This document shows positions 49,034-50,975 of a stretch of DNA of 64,000 nucleotides, piece by piece. This DNA is from Acanthosepion esculentum. Taxonomy: Eukaryota; Mollusca; Cephalopoda; Sepiida; Sepiidae. The stretch spans positions 7,223,703 to 7,287,702 of the forward strand of contig OZ038480.1 of assembly GCA_964036315.1 (NCBI GenBank), written 5' to 3'. Made by a program: the position numbers and the translations under genes. Every line of letters begins with the position of its first letter. Within the stretch, counting starts at the first letter, position 1. The notes beneath the pieces are model-generated. The model was not told the origin of the DNA, did not search any database, and was given only the letters and a program-made list of their open reading frames with translations.

Positions 49034-50337
49034 CATAACTATGCTCTCAATAGTAGATTGAGCACCATGGAGGAAAAGGGAATTTTTAATGGCTGCTGTT
49101 GCTTTAAATGCATTGCTCTTCATAAGAACTAAGTGCTATGATGGCCAGTATTGCATTCATCTATATAATGCGTTAAAAGATTCCGTTATTCTACCTAGGA
49201 GTAAGGGTCTCTGACTGATGTCAAATTGGTCGAGTTTTGATCCTGGTTTGAAGCAATCGGATGTCTAGCCAAACTTATACAATGAAACAGTCAGTCTGTG
49301 GATGATTACACACACACATGTACAAAAATATATGCTACAATGTAACTTTCCTAGTGCCCATTATTTGAGCATGTATGTGACATGTTGCAGCCCTCATTAA
49401 AATCCCTACAACCACACCCAGGCATCAAGTTAATGAGAGTCAGTCCTGGAATATACCAGGACAGATATACACATGCAATGATTCCAGCATATCATAGATC
49501 CCATGCAATATTGTGAAACTACTGTTATCCAGGCAAAATGAGGAGCTACGCATTGGGAAGTTTGATAAGTTTTTCACTTGTGCCATTTCTTGCACTAAAA
49601 AATATTTCTTGTAAAAAAAAAAAAAAAAGATTACAATATCAAATTTGCCAAAATTTAAACTTTCTTGGAAAAAGTGTTGGCACTCAATTTTTATACTGTT
49701 TAATGAAAATCAAGAAAAAAGCGATTGTTAGTATTACCGGAAAAAGACGTGTATAATATAGTTAAAGATGTTGAAATGAGAATGAATCTTTTTGGATTCA
49801 TTGAAATCTTTTGAAACATTTTGGAGATACTTAAGATCAAAAACAATTTTATGTTTTTAATTATGTTATCTTTCCGGAAAGTATCTAACTACTTTGAGTA
49901 TCTTGGAAACAAGTTGTGTGGTCTTGATGCAACTAAGCAACCAATCAGAGGGGACCTTACTGCACATGTCTGAACATGTTGAAAGGATGCTGGGATAAAT
50001 GTGTAAGGGGCTAAGAAGAGTACTTTGAAGGGGACTAAAAACCAGTGCTCTTGTAAGGCTATTGTTGATATTAAAGGAATGGATATTTTCCAGACAAATG
50101 TGATTGAGAAGATAAATTTAAACCAAAACATACCTGAGGCCATGTTTTTCCAACTTGATGCATCTTCTGTATTAACATGAGAGAGGAAAGACCTCTCTGC
50201 TGGCATATATAACATATGGACATAGCATGGTCTATCACAGGAGCCAATTCCGTTGTATATTGAGTTCTTTGTGACAAAAGGTGTAGCACATCACTGATAA
50301 ATTGGACAGCTTCTCCGAGACAGTGGATACTACCTAA
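31..50337 (-). CDS. FOCAD: Focadhesin gene, internal part (10 exons, both ends outside window)
   Basis: Focadhesin is a large helical-repeat (HEAT/ARM-like) protein reported at focal adhesions and linked to the SKI RNA-surveillance complex. Ten minus-strand exons join in frame into 515 codons without a stop: 50134-50337, 38109-38196, 22232-22461, 18376-18642, 15999-16103, 10765-10994, 6992-7118, 3459-3517, 1247-1322, 31-189. Order and content follow the vertebrate protein as I remember it: an LLLYQMGREPDP segment, LLTKLWMIQDR, then RPVQHGADM, ALQGLSGLCEAE, VWKLLSTQLA and MFSLVPQL. This is the N-terminal half, including the DUF3730 region. Both protein ends are missing: 5' exons lie above 50.3 kb and the C-terminal exons below base 1. 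Introns reach 15.6 kb and carry nearly all transposons listed here. Individual exons are listed separately. Identity is very likely; exact exon edges rest on splice consensus and phase only. Confidence 0.92.
368..795 (-). repeat. tRNA-derived SINE, family 1, copy 1
   Basis: On the minus strand the head reads GGCCAAGAGGTTAAAA (A-box-like) followed about 40 nt later by GAGTTGATTCTCACC (B-box-like), then CATGGTCTATTTGTCAAG. A second copy with the same orientation and order lies at 53086-53562; shared landmarks are the 'TTTCTGGGAGAGAGAGTG' block and 'CAATTTCACTCACAAG'. Both lie in FOCAD intronic or upstream sequence. The boundaries are set by where the two copies stop matching. Confidence 0.7.
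1247..1322 (-). CDS. FOCAD: FOCAD exon I (short)
   Basis: A 76-nt exon: one base completing Arg, then 25 codons, ending phase 0 at TTTGAG/GTGAAA. The acceptor is TCTCTCTCAG. It encodes PAVTIKICEMFSLVPQLSV then ESEAFE. The 'FSLVPxL' core and the following acidic turn match vertebrate focadhesin (ELFSLVPSLTV). The donor +3 base is G, which is acceptable. Confidence 0.9.
1701..2057 (+). repeat. Left arm of 357-bp inverted repeat
   Basis: This arm is the reverse complement of 2840-3196, with only a handful of mismatches by eye. The two arms have equal length and flank a 782-bp spacer that contains a LINE reverse transcriptase fragment. Confidence 0.9.
2160..2440 (-). pseudogene. Non-LTR retrotransposon reverse transcriptase fragment
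   Basis: Read on the minus strand the sequence gives NINNIRYANDTMSIADTERK followed by a broken stretch that corresponds to 'TINCKKTE'. This is the YxDD catalytic motif region of a LINE reverse transcriptase, with the second motif position changed (YAND instead of YADD). Frameshifts and stops follow within 40 codons. It sits in the spacer of the 1701-3196 palindrome. Clade not determined. Confidence 0.7.
2840..3196 (-). repeat. Right arm of 357-bp inverted repeat
   Basis: Reverse-complement partner of 1701-2057. The FOCAD exon H begins about 260 bp beyond it, so the whole palindrome is in intron H-I. Confidence 0.9.
3459..3517 (-). CDS. FOCAD: FOCAD exon H (short)
   Basis: A 59-nt exon, too short to stand out as an open frame. 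The acceptor is TTCCAACTGTAG before GTTGTAAGT; the donor is GACAAAAG/GTAACC. It encodes VVSIQSVWKLLSTQLANDK and two bases of an Arg codon. It was found because exons G and I require a linking piece between them; the phase (0 in, 2 out) is exactly what they need, and the vertebrate protein has VVCIRSTWNALSPKL here. Confidence 0.9.
3540..4395 (+). repeat. Composite dispersed repeat, two tandem copies
   Basis: Two related units (about 3540-3985 and 4010-4395) each run from a GGTTTGGTTT block with 'TTTAATG', through repeated TATTGCTGGTAATTTTT motifs, to a GACCCCAGTTTGGGG-like block and a GC-richer end containing TCAGAGGCCTTGCTG. The same element in opposite orientation is at about 32700-33460. 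No coding signal was seen. Class unknown. Confidence 0.75.
3656..3825 (+). repeat. 34-bp tandem repeat, 5 copies
   Basis: Five nearly identical 34-bp units (TATTGCTGGTAATTTTTC plus TTTTACTATGAAAATG) inside the first unit of the composite repeat. The element's other copies carry only diverged versions of this motif, so this looks like local expansion. Confidence 0.95.
4451..4509. repeat. (TA)n microsatellite
   Basis: About 29 uninterrupted TA units, next to the 3' end of a minus-strand Penelope-like element. Confidence 0.97.
4635..4674 (-). ncRNA. Hammerhead-like motif downstream of PLE
   Basis: Minus strand: CTGAAGA (4670-4664), a T, then stem II GGAC..GTTC, GAAA (4648-4645), a short stem III AGCGCT, A as the base at the cleavage position, then GGTC that pairs with GAAC upstream (3 of 4 pairs). 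Core positions C3-U-G-A and G12AAA are present. The base at 10.1 is U opposite C instead of the usual G-C, so activity is uncertain. It lies 230 bp downstream of the PLE coding remnant, same strand. Confidence 0.5.
4906..5853 (-). pseudogene. Penelope-like element: reverse transcriptase end plus GIY-YIG endonuclease
   Basis: Three consecutive minus-strand pieces make up the C-terminal part of a Penelope-like retroelement protein. 5853-5419 has NKIPFLDVLI and FTTSVYKKPT, typical of the PLE reverse transcriptase, then a linker. 5409-5197 ends in NVVYEFKCP. 5190-4906 contains HTYIGFTTTWLSRRLTMHL, the YIG part of the GIY-YIG endonuclease. Stops separate the pieces (for example just after YEFKCPVE). 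The element is 5' truncated and dead. Confidence 0.88.
5900..6990. other. No gene or repeat recognised
   Basis: AT-rich intronic sequence between the PLE and exon G. I see no open frame of interest, no tandem structure and no recognisable transposon end. Confidence 0.6.
6992..7118 (-). CDS. FOCAD: FOCAD exon G
   Basis: The exon is 127 nt, entering with one base that completes Arg and ending in phase 0 (GCAGAG/GTAAAT). The acceptor is TCATTATTGCAG. It encodes RPVQHGADMLSLLSNILN then CLALQGLSGLCEAE. Vertebrate focadhesin has RPYQHGADM and LQGLHALCQAE at the same place. This exon carries the clearest identity signal in the window. Confidence 0.95.
7512..7650 (-). repeat. tRNA-derived SINE, family 2, with 3' hammerhead-like motif
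   Basis: Minus strand: head with GATGGCTCAATGGTAGA (A box) and GTTTTGATCC (B box), then a 3' end at 7560-7512 that folds as a hammerhead: CTGAGGA (7555-7549), stem II CTGT/ACAG, GAAA (7535-7532), stem III ACAG/CTGT, C at the cleavage position, stem I GCA/TGC. 10.1/11.1 is a G-U wobble. Ends next to a short (TA)n tract. Related copies at 53962-54100 and 49195-49310; a tail-only scrap is at 7828-7862. Confidence 0.7.
7955..8000 (-). ncRNA. Hammerhead-like motif
   Basis: Minus strand: CTGATGA (7991-7985), T, stem II GCCA/TGGC with loop TGC, T, GAAA (7970-7967), then CTAATC and AAGGAA that can pair with the TTTTCTC upstream of the core. Core is intact, but stem III is reduced to about one pair and 10.1/11.1 is U/U. 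The reverse-transcribed element it belongs to is not identified. Confidence 0.4.
8700..9345 (+). repeat. Three copies of a ~120-bp repeat
   Basis: A block with CAATGAATGCTGAATG, TTTCCTTATAAGGAAA (a 16-bp palindrome) and TCTAATATTA occurs at about 8715, 8855 and 9305, each beside the text GATACTACACTTTAATTCC or a variant. The first two are tandem; the third is separated by 300 bp. No coding signal. Confidence 0.75.
9398..9579 (+). mobile_element. 3' fragment of Tc1/mariner-like element
   Basis: Matches the last ~180 bp of the element at 12524-13370, including 'GAAGCCAATGGCAATTTTATTG' split across the end of the transposase and the terminal repeat (here ATCACACTATG for ATCACACCCTG). Everything 5' of it is missing. 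Confidence 0.8.
9590..10183 (+). repeat. 52/55-bp minisatellite, about 11 copies
   Basis: Units contain TTTATATTCTGTTATAC, TTTTTGTTTCACATAT and ATAACAGGGTGGATACAAGTA parts. Two unit lengths alternate irregularly because of a 3-bp indel (CATATTATAACAG versus CATATAACAG). A diverged single copy of the unit's 'TTGTTTCACATGTTATAAC' lies at 9369, inside the adjoining sequence, and may be the seed. Confidence 0.95.
10230..10380 (+). pseudogene. Mariner transposase N-terminal scrap
   Basis: Plus strand reads MTGSTAQNWFKHF, a stop, then GGKLSLETKPTSEQPSS: the end of the helix-turn-helix and the linker of a mariner transposase. It follows directly after the minisatellite. Upstream and downstream parts were not found. 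Confidence 0.7.
10765..10994 (-). CDS. FOCAD: FOCAD exon F
   Basis: The exon is 230 nt: 76 codons plus two bases (CG) that complete an Arg codon with exon G. The acceptor is TTTTCTTTAG, the donor TTTACG/GTAAGT. It encodes ACVGPILKSIQDLGRF, then LYLLTKLWMIQDRCFPQL and ends AQASAIKEICLLR. The 'LLTxLWxxQDRxxPxL' core is a strong focadhesin match, and 'IKEIC' before the exon junction corresponds to vertebrate 'IRDIC'. Confidence 0.94.
11265..11490 (+). repeat. TA-anchored foldback element with hammerhead-like core
   Basis: Inverted halves AAGTGAACATTGAAGTCAAC and its complement flank a centre holding CTGAGGA (11320-11326), stem II TGC/GCA and GAAACAGTCTGTC (GAAA 11340-11343; stem III ACA/TGT). 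The 3' part carries GATATTGAGCACTTTATCCC and CATAAATATAGCACACC and runs into (TA)n at 11455-11490. A related copy follows at 11500-11681. Confidence 0.7.
11500..11681 (+). repeat. Second copy of the TA-anchored element
   Basis: Contains a degraded centre (AGGATGATTGTGTCTAGCAG then GAAACAGCTGCC), the ACTTCAATGTTCACTTTA block, the TGAGCACTTTATCCCATAAA tail, and ends in (TA)n. Same orientation as the preceding copy, so the two form a tandem pair separated by (TA)n. Confidence 0.75.
12099..12132. repeat. (CA)n/(TA)n microsatellite
   Basis: A short ACACAC tract followed by about 16 TA units; a separate CACACGTGTGTG inverted tract lies at 12206-12232. Confidence 0.95.
12524..13370 (+). mobile_element. 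Tc1/mariner-like element, internally deleted, TA target duplication
   Basis: The ends are CAGGGTGTGATAGGTAAATA and the inverse of CAGGGTGTGATGGATAAGTT, flanked on both sides by TA (12522-12523 and 13371-13372). Inside, plus-strand pieces give FTPPEICKQHAVLLGIHAG (DNA-binding part), PFIFLRGLKLNTEAYIKC, YVWQQDSAPCHTSRRTQ (second catalytic Asp) and, in another frame, LNSPDCKTLGYYVWGAVEQE, where the third catalytic Asp appears replaced (LGYY for LDYY). The first catalytic Asp region is deleted and there is a frameshift near 13030. At 847 bp the element is too short to be complete. Confidence 0.88.
13911..15545 (+). repeat. 45-bp minisatellite, 36 units
   Basis: Unit: TATAACAATATCACGTCACC, TTTTCATAAACTCTATTCTC, TTT plus a variable dinucleotide (AG, CC, AC or AT). 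Because 45 is a multiple of three, the array is open in one frame until a unit with a 2-bp deletion at ~14935. Other variants: TTCT for TTTT in a run of six units (14205-14460), TATG for TATT in three units, and one CACGTAACC. Lies in FOCAD intron E-F. Each unit carries TGACGTGA on the minus strand, a CRE/ATF-like site. Confidence 0.97.
15999..16103 (-). CDS. FOCAD: FOCAD exon E
   Basis: The exon is 105 nt (35 codons, phase 0). The acceptor is GCATGTTGTAG before GCCAGT; the donor is CATAAA/GTAAGT. It encodes ASYFLPLLLYQMGREPDP then VLKSAILKALPQLAQHK. The pattern 'LLLY-x-x-GR-x-x-x-P' followed by 'LPxLxxHK' is the same as in vertebrate focadhesin, where the segment ends LPKLGVHK (from memory). 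The 45-bp minisatellite ends 450 bp away on the downstream side of this exon. Confidence 0.93.
16434..17210 (-). pseudogene. Non-LTR retrotransposon, C-terminal fragment (Jockey/CR1 type)
   Basis: Minus strand: 17190-16990 reads KWGKEWLVNFNTSKTKLLSF and ADANLQERDSLHLL; 16985-16870 gives FSPDMRWIDYIESTAKKVGS; 16856-16434 gives LEIFDKILRRTCNFIGPDL, CLFYKYFHGNCLDEL and FYARSFFSCTSCSWNSL. These are the thumb and C-terminal landmarks that follow the reverse transcriptase in Jockey/CR1-like LINEs. A short deletion and stop separate the blocks. No poly(A) or 3' hairpin was identified. Confidence 0.82.
17350..18375. other. Intronic sequence, nothing recognised
   Basis: No coding match, no tandem structure. 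ATTATTAGTATAA-type simple sequence at 17790-17840. Confidence 0.6.
18376..18642 (-). CDS. FOCAD: FOCAD exon D
   Basis: This is the longest exon in the window: 267 nt, 89 codons, phase 0 at both ends. The acceptor is TTCTCCCCAG before TCAACATGC; the donor is AGACAA/GTAAGT. It encodes STCDFPVALTEEAYECATYM, then LCYNLVHG, LLWLTNLQESLPFT and ends LLVIAKKDVRQ. The two helix pairs separated by a Pro-containing turn suit a HEAT-like repeat. The next exon continues without gap in the vertebrate order. Confidence 0.9.
18958..18991. repeat. (TA)n microsatellite
   Basis: About 16 TA units. Confidence 0.95.
19101..20302 (-). mobile_element. Mariner-like element with long terminal inverted repeats, transposase degraded
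   Basis: Ends GGCTGAAAAGTTCATTGG (left) and the complement of GGTTAAAAAGTTCATAGG (right); similarity between the two ends continues for roughly 130 bp (ATGCTACAGCTGTGAAATC versus ATGCTAGAGCTGCGAAATC), so the inverted repeats are long. On the minus strand the interior gives GERVLKMTQGLDILQLQP, INQIANVFGISRERVETIL, KVSARWISHLLTPDQK, FEADPAVFLEHFLTQ and AYLQKAHIINGE, landmarks of a mariner transposase, in shifting frames with stops. Confidence 0.85.
20330..22231. other. Intron C-D, no assigned feature
   Basis: A GC-richer stretch at 20940-21345 contains an open plus-strand frame of 105 codons (21027-21344) but it matches nothing I recognise and ends in text (CGGCCTTGTGCCACATTTGA) shared with the SINE at 39070, so it is probably repeat-derived. 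The rest is plain AT-rich sequence. Confidence 0.5.
22232..22461 (-). CDS. FOCAD: FOCAD exon C
   Basis: The exon is 230 nt. It enters with two bases (CT) that complete the codon begun in exon B and leaves in phase 0 (AAAGAAATA/GTAATT). The acceptor is TTATTTTCAG. It encodes LLYLTNSSIDLMHTILCG, a hydrophobic helix VLPVLHLMLAP, then a polar stretch HSKDSEEGTNQSSSTKEI that looks like a loop between helical repeats. The donor is the weakest in the set; the conservation of the surrounding frame supports it. Confidence 0.85.
22944..23113 (+). repeat. 34-bp tandem repeat, exactly 5 copies
   Basis: Unit TTAATTATATATACTGAGCA plus TTACATAGTAAACA; copies differ only by A/G in TTAATTA/TTAGTTA, alternating in the later copies. 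Confidence 0.97.
23120..24230. other. Intronic sequence, nothing recognised
   Basis: No coding match or repeat structure seen. Confidence 0.6.
24235..24300 (-). ncRNA. Hammerhead-like motif downstream of PLE
   Basis: Minus strand: CTGAGGA (24280-24274), T, stem II ACC/GGT with loop ATAA, T, GAAA (24261-24258), CCAAGGCTGCGG. Core bases are present; stem III is weaker than in the second copy at 46470-46515 (GGCT here, GGTA there). The coding remnant of a Penelope-like element lies just upstream on the same strand. Confidence 0.45.
24385..24445 (+). repeat. Short GA-rich segment, single-copy relative of the 46.6-kb array
   Basis: AATGTTGGGTGTAATAGAAA followed by GAGGAGGAGGAGGATGTG and AAGAAGGAAGAAGAAGAGGG. 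The flank from 24230 to 24400 matches 46462-46625 nearly base for base, so the two loci are copies of the same element; here the GA segment is only ~60 bp. Confidence 0.85.
24510..25028 (-). pseudogene. Penelope-like element GIY-YIG endonuclease fragment
   Basis: Minus strand: CNCRNKNRCPLDKTYKTEA, then YKAEVTDINGQNKTYIGC, SFKHRWYSHRLSF and STKLANHVWNLKDKK; after a frameshift near 24712 it continues VNWKILKKAKPYNNHNN, CNLCQQEKLAI. This is the cysteine-rich insert and GIY-YIG nuclease of a Penelope-like retroelement (N-terminal reverse transcriptase absent). The 5' side is cut exactly at the (TA)n tract, implying truncation at or insertion into the microsatellite. Confidence 0.88.
25030..25089. 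repeat. (TA)n microsatellite with CA interruption
   Basis: Two (TA)n blocks of about 15 and 13 units around TACACATA. Marks the 5' edge of the PLE fragment. Confidence 0.97.
25110..28990. other. Intron B-C, no assigned gene
   Basis: A ~50-bp text (GAACATGTTCATTTCTTTTT and CAGACATTTAGAGAAC) at 25133 recurs at 25829. A degraded CTGAGGAAGGCC..GGTC..AAAAC block at 26512-26550 looks like a dead hammerhead/PLE tail. 25503-25730 (minus) and 28232-28726 (both strands) are open over 75-117 codons but match nothing I know; the latter is GC-richer than its surroundings and could be an old repeat. Confidence 0.45.
29005..29769. mobile_element. hAT-type non-autonomous DNA transposon
   Basis: Ends CAGGAGTGGGCAAACTTTTC and AGTTTGCCAACCCCTG form ~14-bp inverted repeats of hAT (Charlie-like) type, with 'GGGCCACATTAAA' and 'GGCTGCATGTG' inside. 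The right flank TTCTAGAA fits the nTCTAGAn target preference of hAT elements; the left flank TCTGTTAC does not match it, so the duplication is eroded. The interior (AT-rich, ~700 bp) has no transposase. Confidence 0.8.
29780..30660. other. Intronic sequence, nothing recognised
   Basis: Apart from short GATGATG runs at 29838-29855 I see no feature. Confidence 0.55.
30697..31090. repeat. Microsatellites flanking a small foldback repeat
   Basis: (GT)n then (TA)n at 30697-30763; an imperfect inverted repeat 30768-30875 (ACTATTATCCTCATCTTTGT against its complement, with GTCGCCATGTTTATC at the turn); a partial direct copy at 30920-31010; then (TA)n 31011-31064 and (GTAT)n to 31090. A reverse-complement copy of the same text is at 48765-48865. 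Confidence 0.85.
31540..31615 (+). repeat. PLE-type 3' tail abutting microsatellite
   Basis: AAAAATATGCTGCCAATATA followed by (TA)n/(GT)n. Same tail as at 34282, 37700, 38514 and 42230. Confidence 0.6.
31703..31746 (-). ncRNA. Hammerhead-like motif, left arm, core broken
   Basis: Minus strand copy of the motif at 31818-31861 with the two arm mismatches falling exactly in the GAAACG segment (here GAATTG). A15.1 and stem III are lost, so this copy should be inactive. Confidence 0.5.
31818..31861 (+). ncRNA. Hammerhead-like motif, right arm, core intact
   Basis: Stem I TGTC (31818-31821)/GACA (31858-31861), core CTGAAGA (31822-31828), one extra T, stem II GGTCT/AGACC with loop ACT, GAAA (31843-31846), stem III ACGT/ACGT with loop CTG, U then C57 at the cleavage position. 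All three helices form perfectly. The extra U after the core is the only departure from the standard motif. Confidence 0.6.
32700..33460 (-). repeat. Composite dispersed repeat, inverted copy
   Basis: Reverse-orientation relative of 3540-4395: GAGGTTTTGAGGAGCATGGA, CTCTTAATTGCTGGTGTTCC, GTTAGGGTCCCAGCTATGGG at the left, and ATTAAATGAACCATTGAGG with AAACCAAACCAAATT at the right. A triplet of CCTGGGTATGACGATAAAC units (32912-33000) and a 30-bp tandem (ACCAACTATACG..GGAAAAATAATATT, 33130-33310) fill the middle. Confidence 0.8.
34141..34182. repeat. (TA)n microsatellite with short hairpin
   Basis: (TA)n followed by AAAGGATTAT..ATAATCCTTTC, an inverted repeat, and then ATGAAAGGATTATGATAAG, also found at 38440. 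Confidence 0.85.
34250..34361 (+). repeat. PLE-type 3' tail plus (CA)n and (TA)n
   Basis: ATTCAATCAGACATGCCTAA and GAGAATTTGCTGCCTAAATA then (CA)n and (TA)n (34317-34361). The same 45-bp tail stands at 38480-38530. Confidence 0.85.
34365..36195. other. Intronic sequence, mostly unassigned
   Basis: Contains a (TG)n tract at 35235-35255 followed by a degraded TTGAGCATTCTATATAAATA tail of the TA-anchored family (35270-35310). No coding match. Confidence 0.5.
36198..36424 (+). repeat. TA-anchored element with tandem hammerhead-like cores
   Basis: (TA)n 36200-36224, then two consecutive cores: CTGACGA (36230-36236)..GAAA (36249-36252) and CTGACGA (36261-36267)..GAAA (36280-36283)..TGTC (36289-36292). 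For the second, stem I can form as GC/GC and TAG/CTA around a small internal loop. Followed by GATATTGAGCACTTTACCCC, CATAAATATAGCACAC and (TA)n 36401-36424. Confidence 0.75.
36790..36822. repeat. (TA)n microsatellite after a PLE-type tail variant
   Basis: GAGGGATTGTTGCTCAAATA precedes the tract; a diverged form of the GCTGCCTAAATA tail. Confidence 0.75.
36965..37400 (+). pseudogene. Penelope-like element GIY-YIG fragment
   Basis: Plus strand in several frames: the ISDKSVDMYVGF segment (YIG motif as YVG), MRRLTFHLNEHSSISEHLNE, HIHSLRPILVENTTVLQQ and the C-terminal EQ/KVLK-like end. Multiple frameshifts and stops. A hammerhead-like motif follows 100-150 bp downstream. Confidence 0.8.
37503..37545 (+). 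ncRNA. Hammerhead-like motif downstream of PLE
   Basis: CTGAAGA (37506-37512), T, stem II (GATATC..GAGATT, imperfect), GAAA (37530-37533), stem III AGT/ACT, U-U, then GGG pairing with CTC before the core. Followed at 37690-37715 by ATATGCTGCCTAAATATA, the common PLE tail. Confidence 0.45.
38109..38196 (-). CDS. FOCAD: FOCAD exon B
   Basis: The exon is 88 nt: 29 codons plus one base. The acceptor TTTGCCAG precedes GTTTTTTCC and the donor is CAAATTG/GTAAGT. It encodes VFSSNQNIILLARMLLESDS followed by DISEELLQI. The leftover G combines with CT of the next exon to give Ala, so the phase fits exactly. An 11.9-kb intron lies upstream and a 15.6-kb intron downstream. Confidence 0.88.
38294..38370 (+). 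repeat. Tail of TA-anchored element plus (TG)n
   Basis: TCTCCAATATTGAGCACTTT, CAATAAATATAGCAAATTTT, AAACTATATATA(TG)n. Lies 100 bp from exon B. Confidence 0.8.
38440..38555 (+). repeat. PLE-type 3' tail plus (TA)n
   Basis: CAATCAGACATGCCTAAAAG, GAATTTGCTGCCTAAATACA then (TA)n 38531-38555. Second copy of the text at 34200-34300. Confidence 0.85.
38580..38634 (-). ncRNA. Hammerhead-like motif with long stem I
   Basis: Minus strand: TATCTTGATCT (38633-38623) pairs with AGATTGAGAT (38590-38581) as a stem I of about 10 pairs including two G-U wobbles. Core CTGAGGA (38622-38616), stem II GCTTT/AAAGT-like with loop AATA, GAAA (38600-38597), minimal stem III AC/GT, then UU at the cleavage site. The element ends in (TA)n at 38531-38555. 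The best-paired stem I in the window. Confidence 0.6.
38995..39125 (+). repeat. tRNA-derived SINE, family 3
   Basis: TGGTTAGCAAGCTTG (A box) and, 35 nt on, GAGTTTGATCCTC (B box), followed by CGGCCTTGTGCCACATCTAA. The spacing is that of a tRNA gene. The acceptor stem is not intact, so it is not a tRNA gene. Confidence 0.65.
39130..40335. other. Intron A-B, nothing recognised
   Basis: A (TAA)n/(TAG)n short tract is at 39857-39890. No coding match. Confidence 0.6.
40340..41600 (+). pseudogene. Ty1/copia retrotransposon, gag-pre-integrase and integrase remnant
   Basis: Plus strand: LGHCNLKDILKLQEVLKGMK, then CEMCMQGKLVEYKNKLLDK (zinc-binding part of gag-pre-integrase), FIYCDLAGLIEWISLSGFKY with CFVDDYSGLIMIYFLK (integrase, first catalytic Asp), RSDNGTQFIYENFEALLI (second catalytic Asp), RSWRSILMGRYLLIESKLP (region of the catalytic Glu, which is not visible), HKPNLGNMHIFGTVFYAYVQ. 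At least four frame changes. No LTRs or reverse transcriptase were recognised on either side. Confidence 0.88.
41870..42270 (+). repeat. Degraded PLE 3' end with tail and (GT)n
   Basis: A decayed hammerhead-like block at 42056-42100 (TTGAGGA with the first core C lost, GATCTT..AAGATT, GAAATTACTTGG), then AAGATATGCTGCCTATATAT at 42223-42242 and (GT)n. Same order and spacing as 37503-37715. Confidence 0.7.
42785..44130 (-). pseudogene. Unidentified coding remnant, split by a hAT MITE
   Basis: Minus strand blocks: 44129-43889 ends KYVYWDIHCGNAVPHKCQK; 43400-43304 resumes CSGLDIHLMGCPKYAERRN; a 105-codon block at 43102-42785 includes NPIRGPQLINDLRIAHDNC. The first two are contiguous in frame if the MITE at 43411-43888 and one copy of its duplication are removed. 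His and Cys residues look like a metal-binding site. I do not recognise the family; a DNA-transposon protein is the likeliest guess. Confidence 0.45.
43411..43888. mobile_element. hAT MITE with perfect 8-bp target duplication
   Basis: 478 bp. Ends CAGTAGTTCTCAAAC and GTTTGGGAACCACTG (13 of 15 bases inverted match). Flanked by CTTTAAGC on both sides (43403-43410 and 43889-43896), a perfect 8-bp duplication, so it is a comparatively recent insertion. No transposase inside. Confidence 0.95.
44600..45133. other. Intronic sequence, nothing recognised
   Basis: AT-rich, no coding match. Confidence 0.6.
45135..46410 (-). mobile_element. Mariner transposon, 1276 bp, TA target duplication
   Basis: The ends are CAAGGTAACCAAAAAAGTTC and the complement of CAAGCTAACCAAAAAAGTTC, flanked by TA at 45133-45134 and 46411-46412. 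Length is normal for mariner. One degraded transposase gene fills it on the minus strand (see next entry). Confidence 0.95.
45209..46225 (-). pseudogene. Mariner transposase (DD34D), inactivated
   Basis: Starts MEVYRDLVRGCLLYDF near 46226. Catalytic motifs are intact: TSDEKWVLYE (Asp 1), FFHDNARPHVA (Asp 2) and YSPDLVPSDYHLF (Asp 3), with 34 residues between Asp 2 and Asp 3. Three lesions kill it: a small deletion with frame change in the helix-turn-helix region near 46110 (the ARHWF-type segment is missing), an in-frame TGA just after, and a frameshift in the G-run at 45293-45300, after which the C-terminus EFYHKDIEQLETRWQKVLDA reads in another frame to its stop at 45209. Otherwise well preserved. 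Confidence 0.93.
46470..46520 (-). ncRNA. Hammerhead-like motif beside the polypurine array
   Basis: Minus strand: CTGAGGA (46509-46503), T, stem II ACC/GGT with loop ATAA, T, GAAA (46490-46487), stem III ACC/GGT with loop AA, then A at the cleavage position, followed by GCGG that can pair (G-C plus wobbles) with the bases before the core. Second copy of the motif at 24235-24300; here stem III is complete. Confidence 0.55.
46622..48095 (+). repeat. Polypurine higher-order tandem array, ~66-bp monomers
   Basis: Almost pure purine on the plus strand. Three monomer types, distinguishable by their first bases: GCTAGAGTAAAGAGAGG (A), GCTAGGGTAAAGTGAGG (B), GCTTGGGTAAAGGGAGG (C). The left third is (B-C) dimers of ~132 bp; the rest is (A-B-C) trimers of ~198 bp, about five repeats. 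The minus strand is open for 504 codons (Ser/Phe/Pro/Leu), but only because monomers are multiples of three. A single-copy relative is at 24385-24445. Confidence 0.95.
48115..48970. other. Unassigned, with microsatellite and small dispersed repeat
   Basis: (GT)n/(TA)n at 48520-48561; at 48765-48865 an inverted copy of the 30768-31010 repeat (GGACTATTGTCCTCATCTTT, GTCGCCATATC). Confidence 0.65.
48976..49031. repeat. (TA)n microsatellite
   Basis: About 27 TA units. Confidence 0.97.
49195..49310 (+). repeat. tRNA-derived SINE, family 2, damaged copy
   Basis: GTCGAGTTTTGATCCTGG (B box), GGATGTCTAGCC, then GAAACAGTCAGTCTGTGGAT. Compared with 53962-54100 the CTGATGA core and part of stem II are deleted, so this copy cannot form the ribozyme. 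Opposite orientation to the other two. Confidence 0.7.
50134..50337 (-). CDS. FOCAD: FOCAD exon A (most 5' exon found)
   Basis: The exon is 204 nt (68 codons, phase 0 at both ends). The acceptor is TTTCTCAG before TTAGGTAGT and the donor is CCTCAG/GTATGT. It encodes a helical segment starting LGSIHCLGEAVQFISD and ending HQVGKTWPQ, amphipathic and rich in Leu, as expected for HEAT-like repeats. The last residues join directly to VFSSNQN of the next exon, which together resemble the vertebrate segment around DFPVELVIIG. No further 5' exon was recognised between 50.4 kb and the window end. Confidence 0.85.
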
Positions 50338-50599
50338 CTGAGAAAGAAGAAGACAGAAAAATGATTGATTATAGATTGTATGTAAGGAATAAAATAGTTA
50401 AATAAAATGCAATTGAATCATTAACACTGCTGGAAAATGCTTCCTTAAAATGAATGGTAAATGGTTTTAACTTAATGATTAAAAACAAGAATCATACACT
50501 TTGGTAGAAATATTTCTTTTATGCTTCACATAACTTTTATGACAGTATATAGTGATAATCCTTCTACTTTAATATTAGTTATTGTGTTAATCTCTTGTA

Positions 50600-50975
50600 T
50601 ATAATTGATTGGTTAAACTTTATTATAGATGTGTATGCCTAAGTAAAAACATAATATCACCTATATATATATATATACTTTTTTAAGACATTTTTATGTT
50701 TATACATTCTTTTTTATAGATACAAATATTTAAGTAAATGCTCTGTTCATAATAAACAGTATTAACAACATCTACTCGCCTAAATGTCTGAGAAATTTTC
50801 ATAGAAAATATGTGTCCTTCAATAACATAAAAATGTCTTAAAATAATTCTCGGACTTTGTCAATTTTCATATATATATAATGTTATCAAAATTGTTATAT
50901 AAAAAAAAAACACACATATATATATATATATATATTACAATGATATATATCATTATTATATATATATATTTATGT
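50600..50975. repeat. Short (TA)n tracts in unassigned sequence
   Basis: Several TA tracts (50660, 50870, 50915, 50960) between exon A and the PLE tail. Confidence 0.7.
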
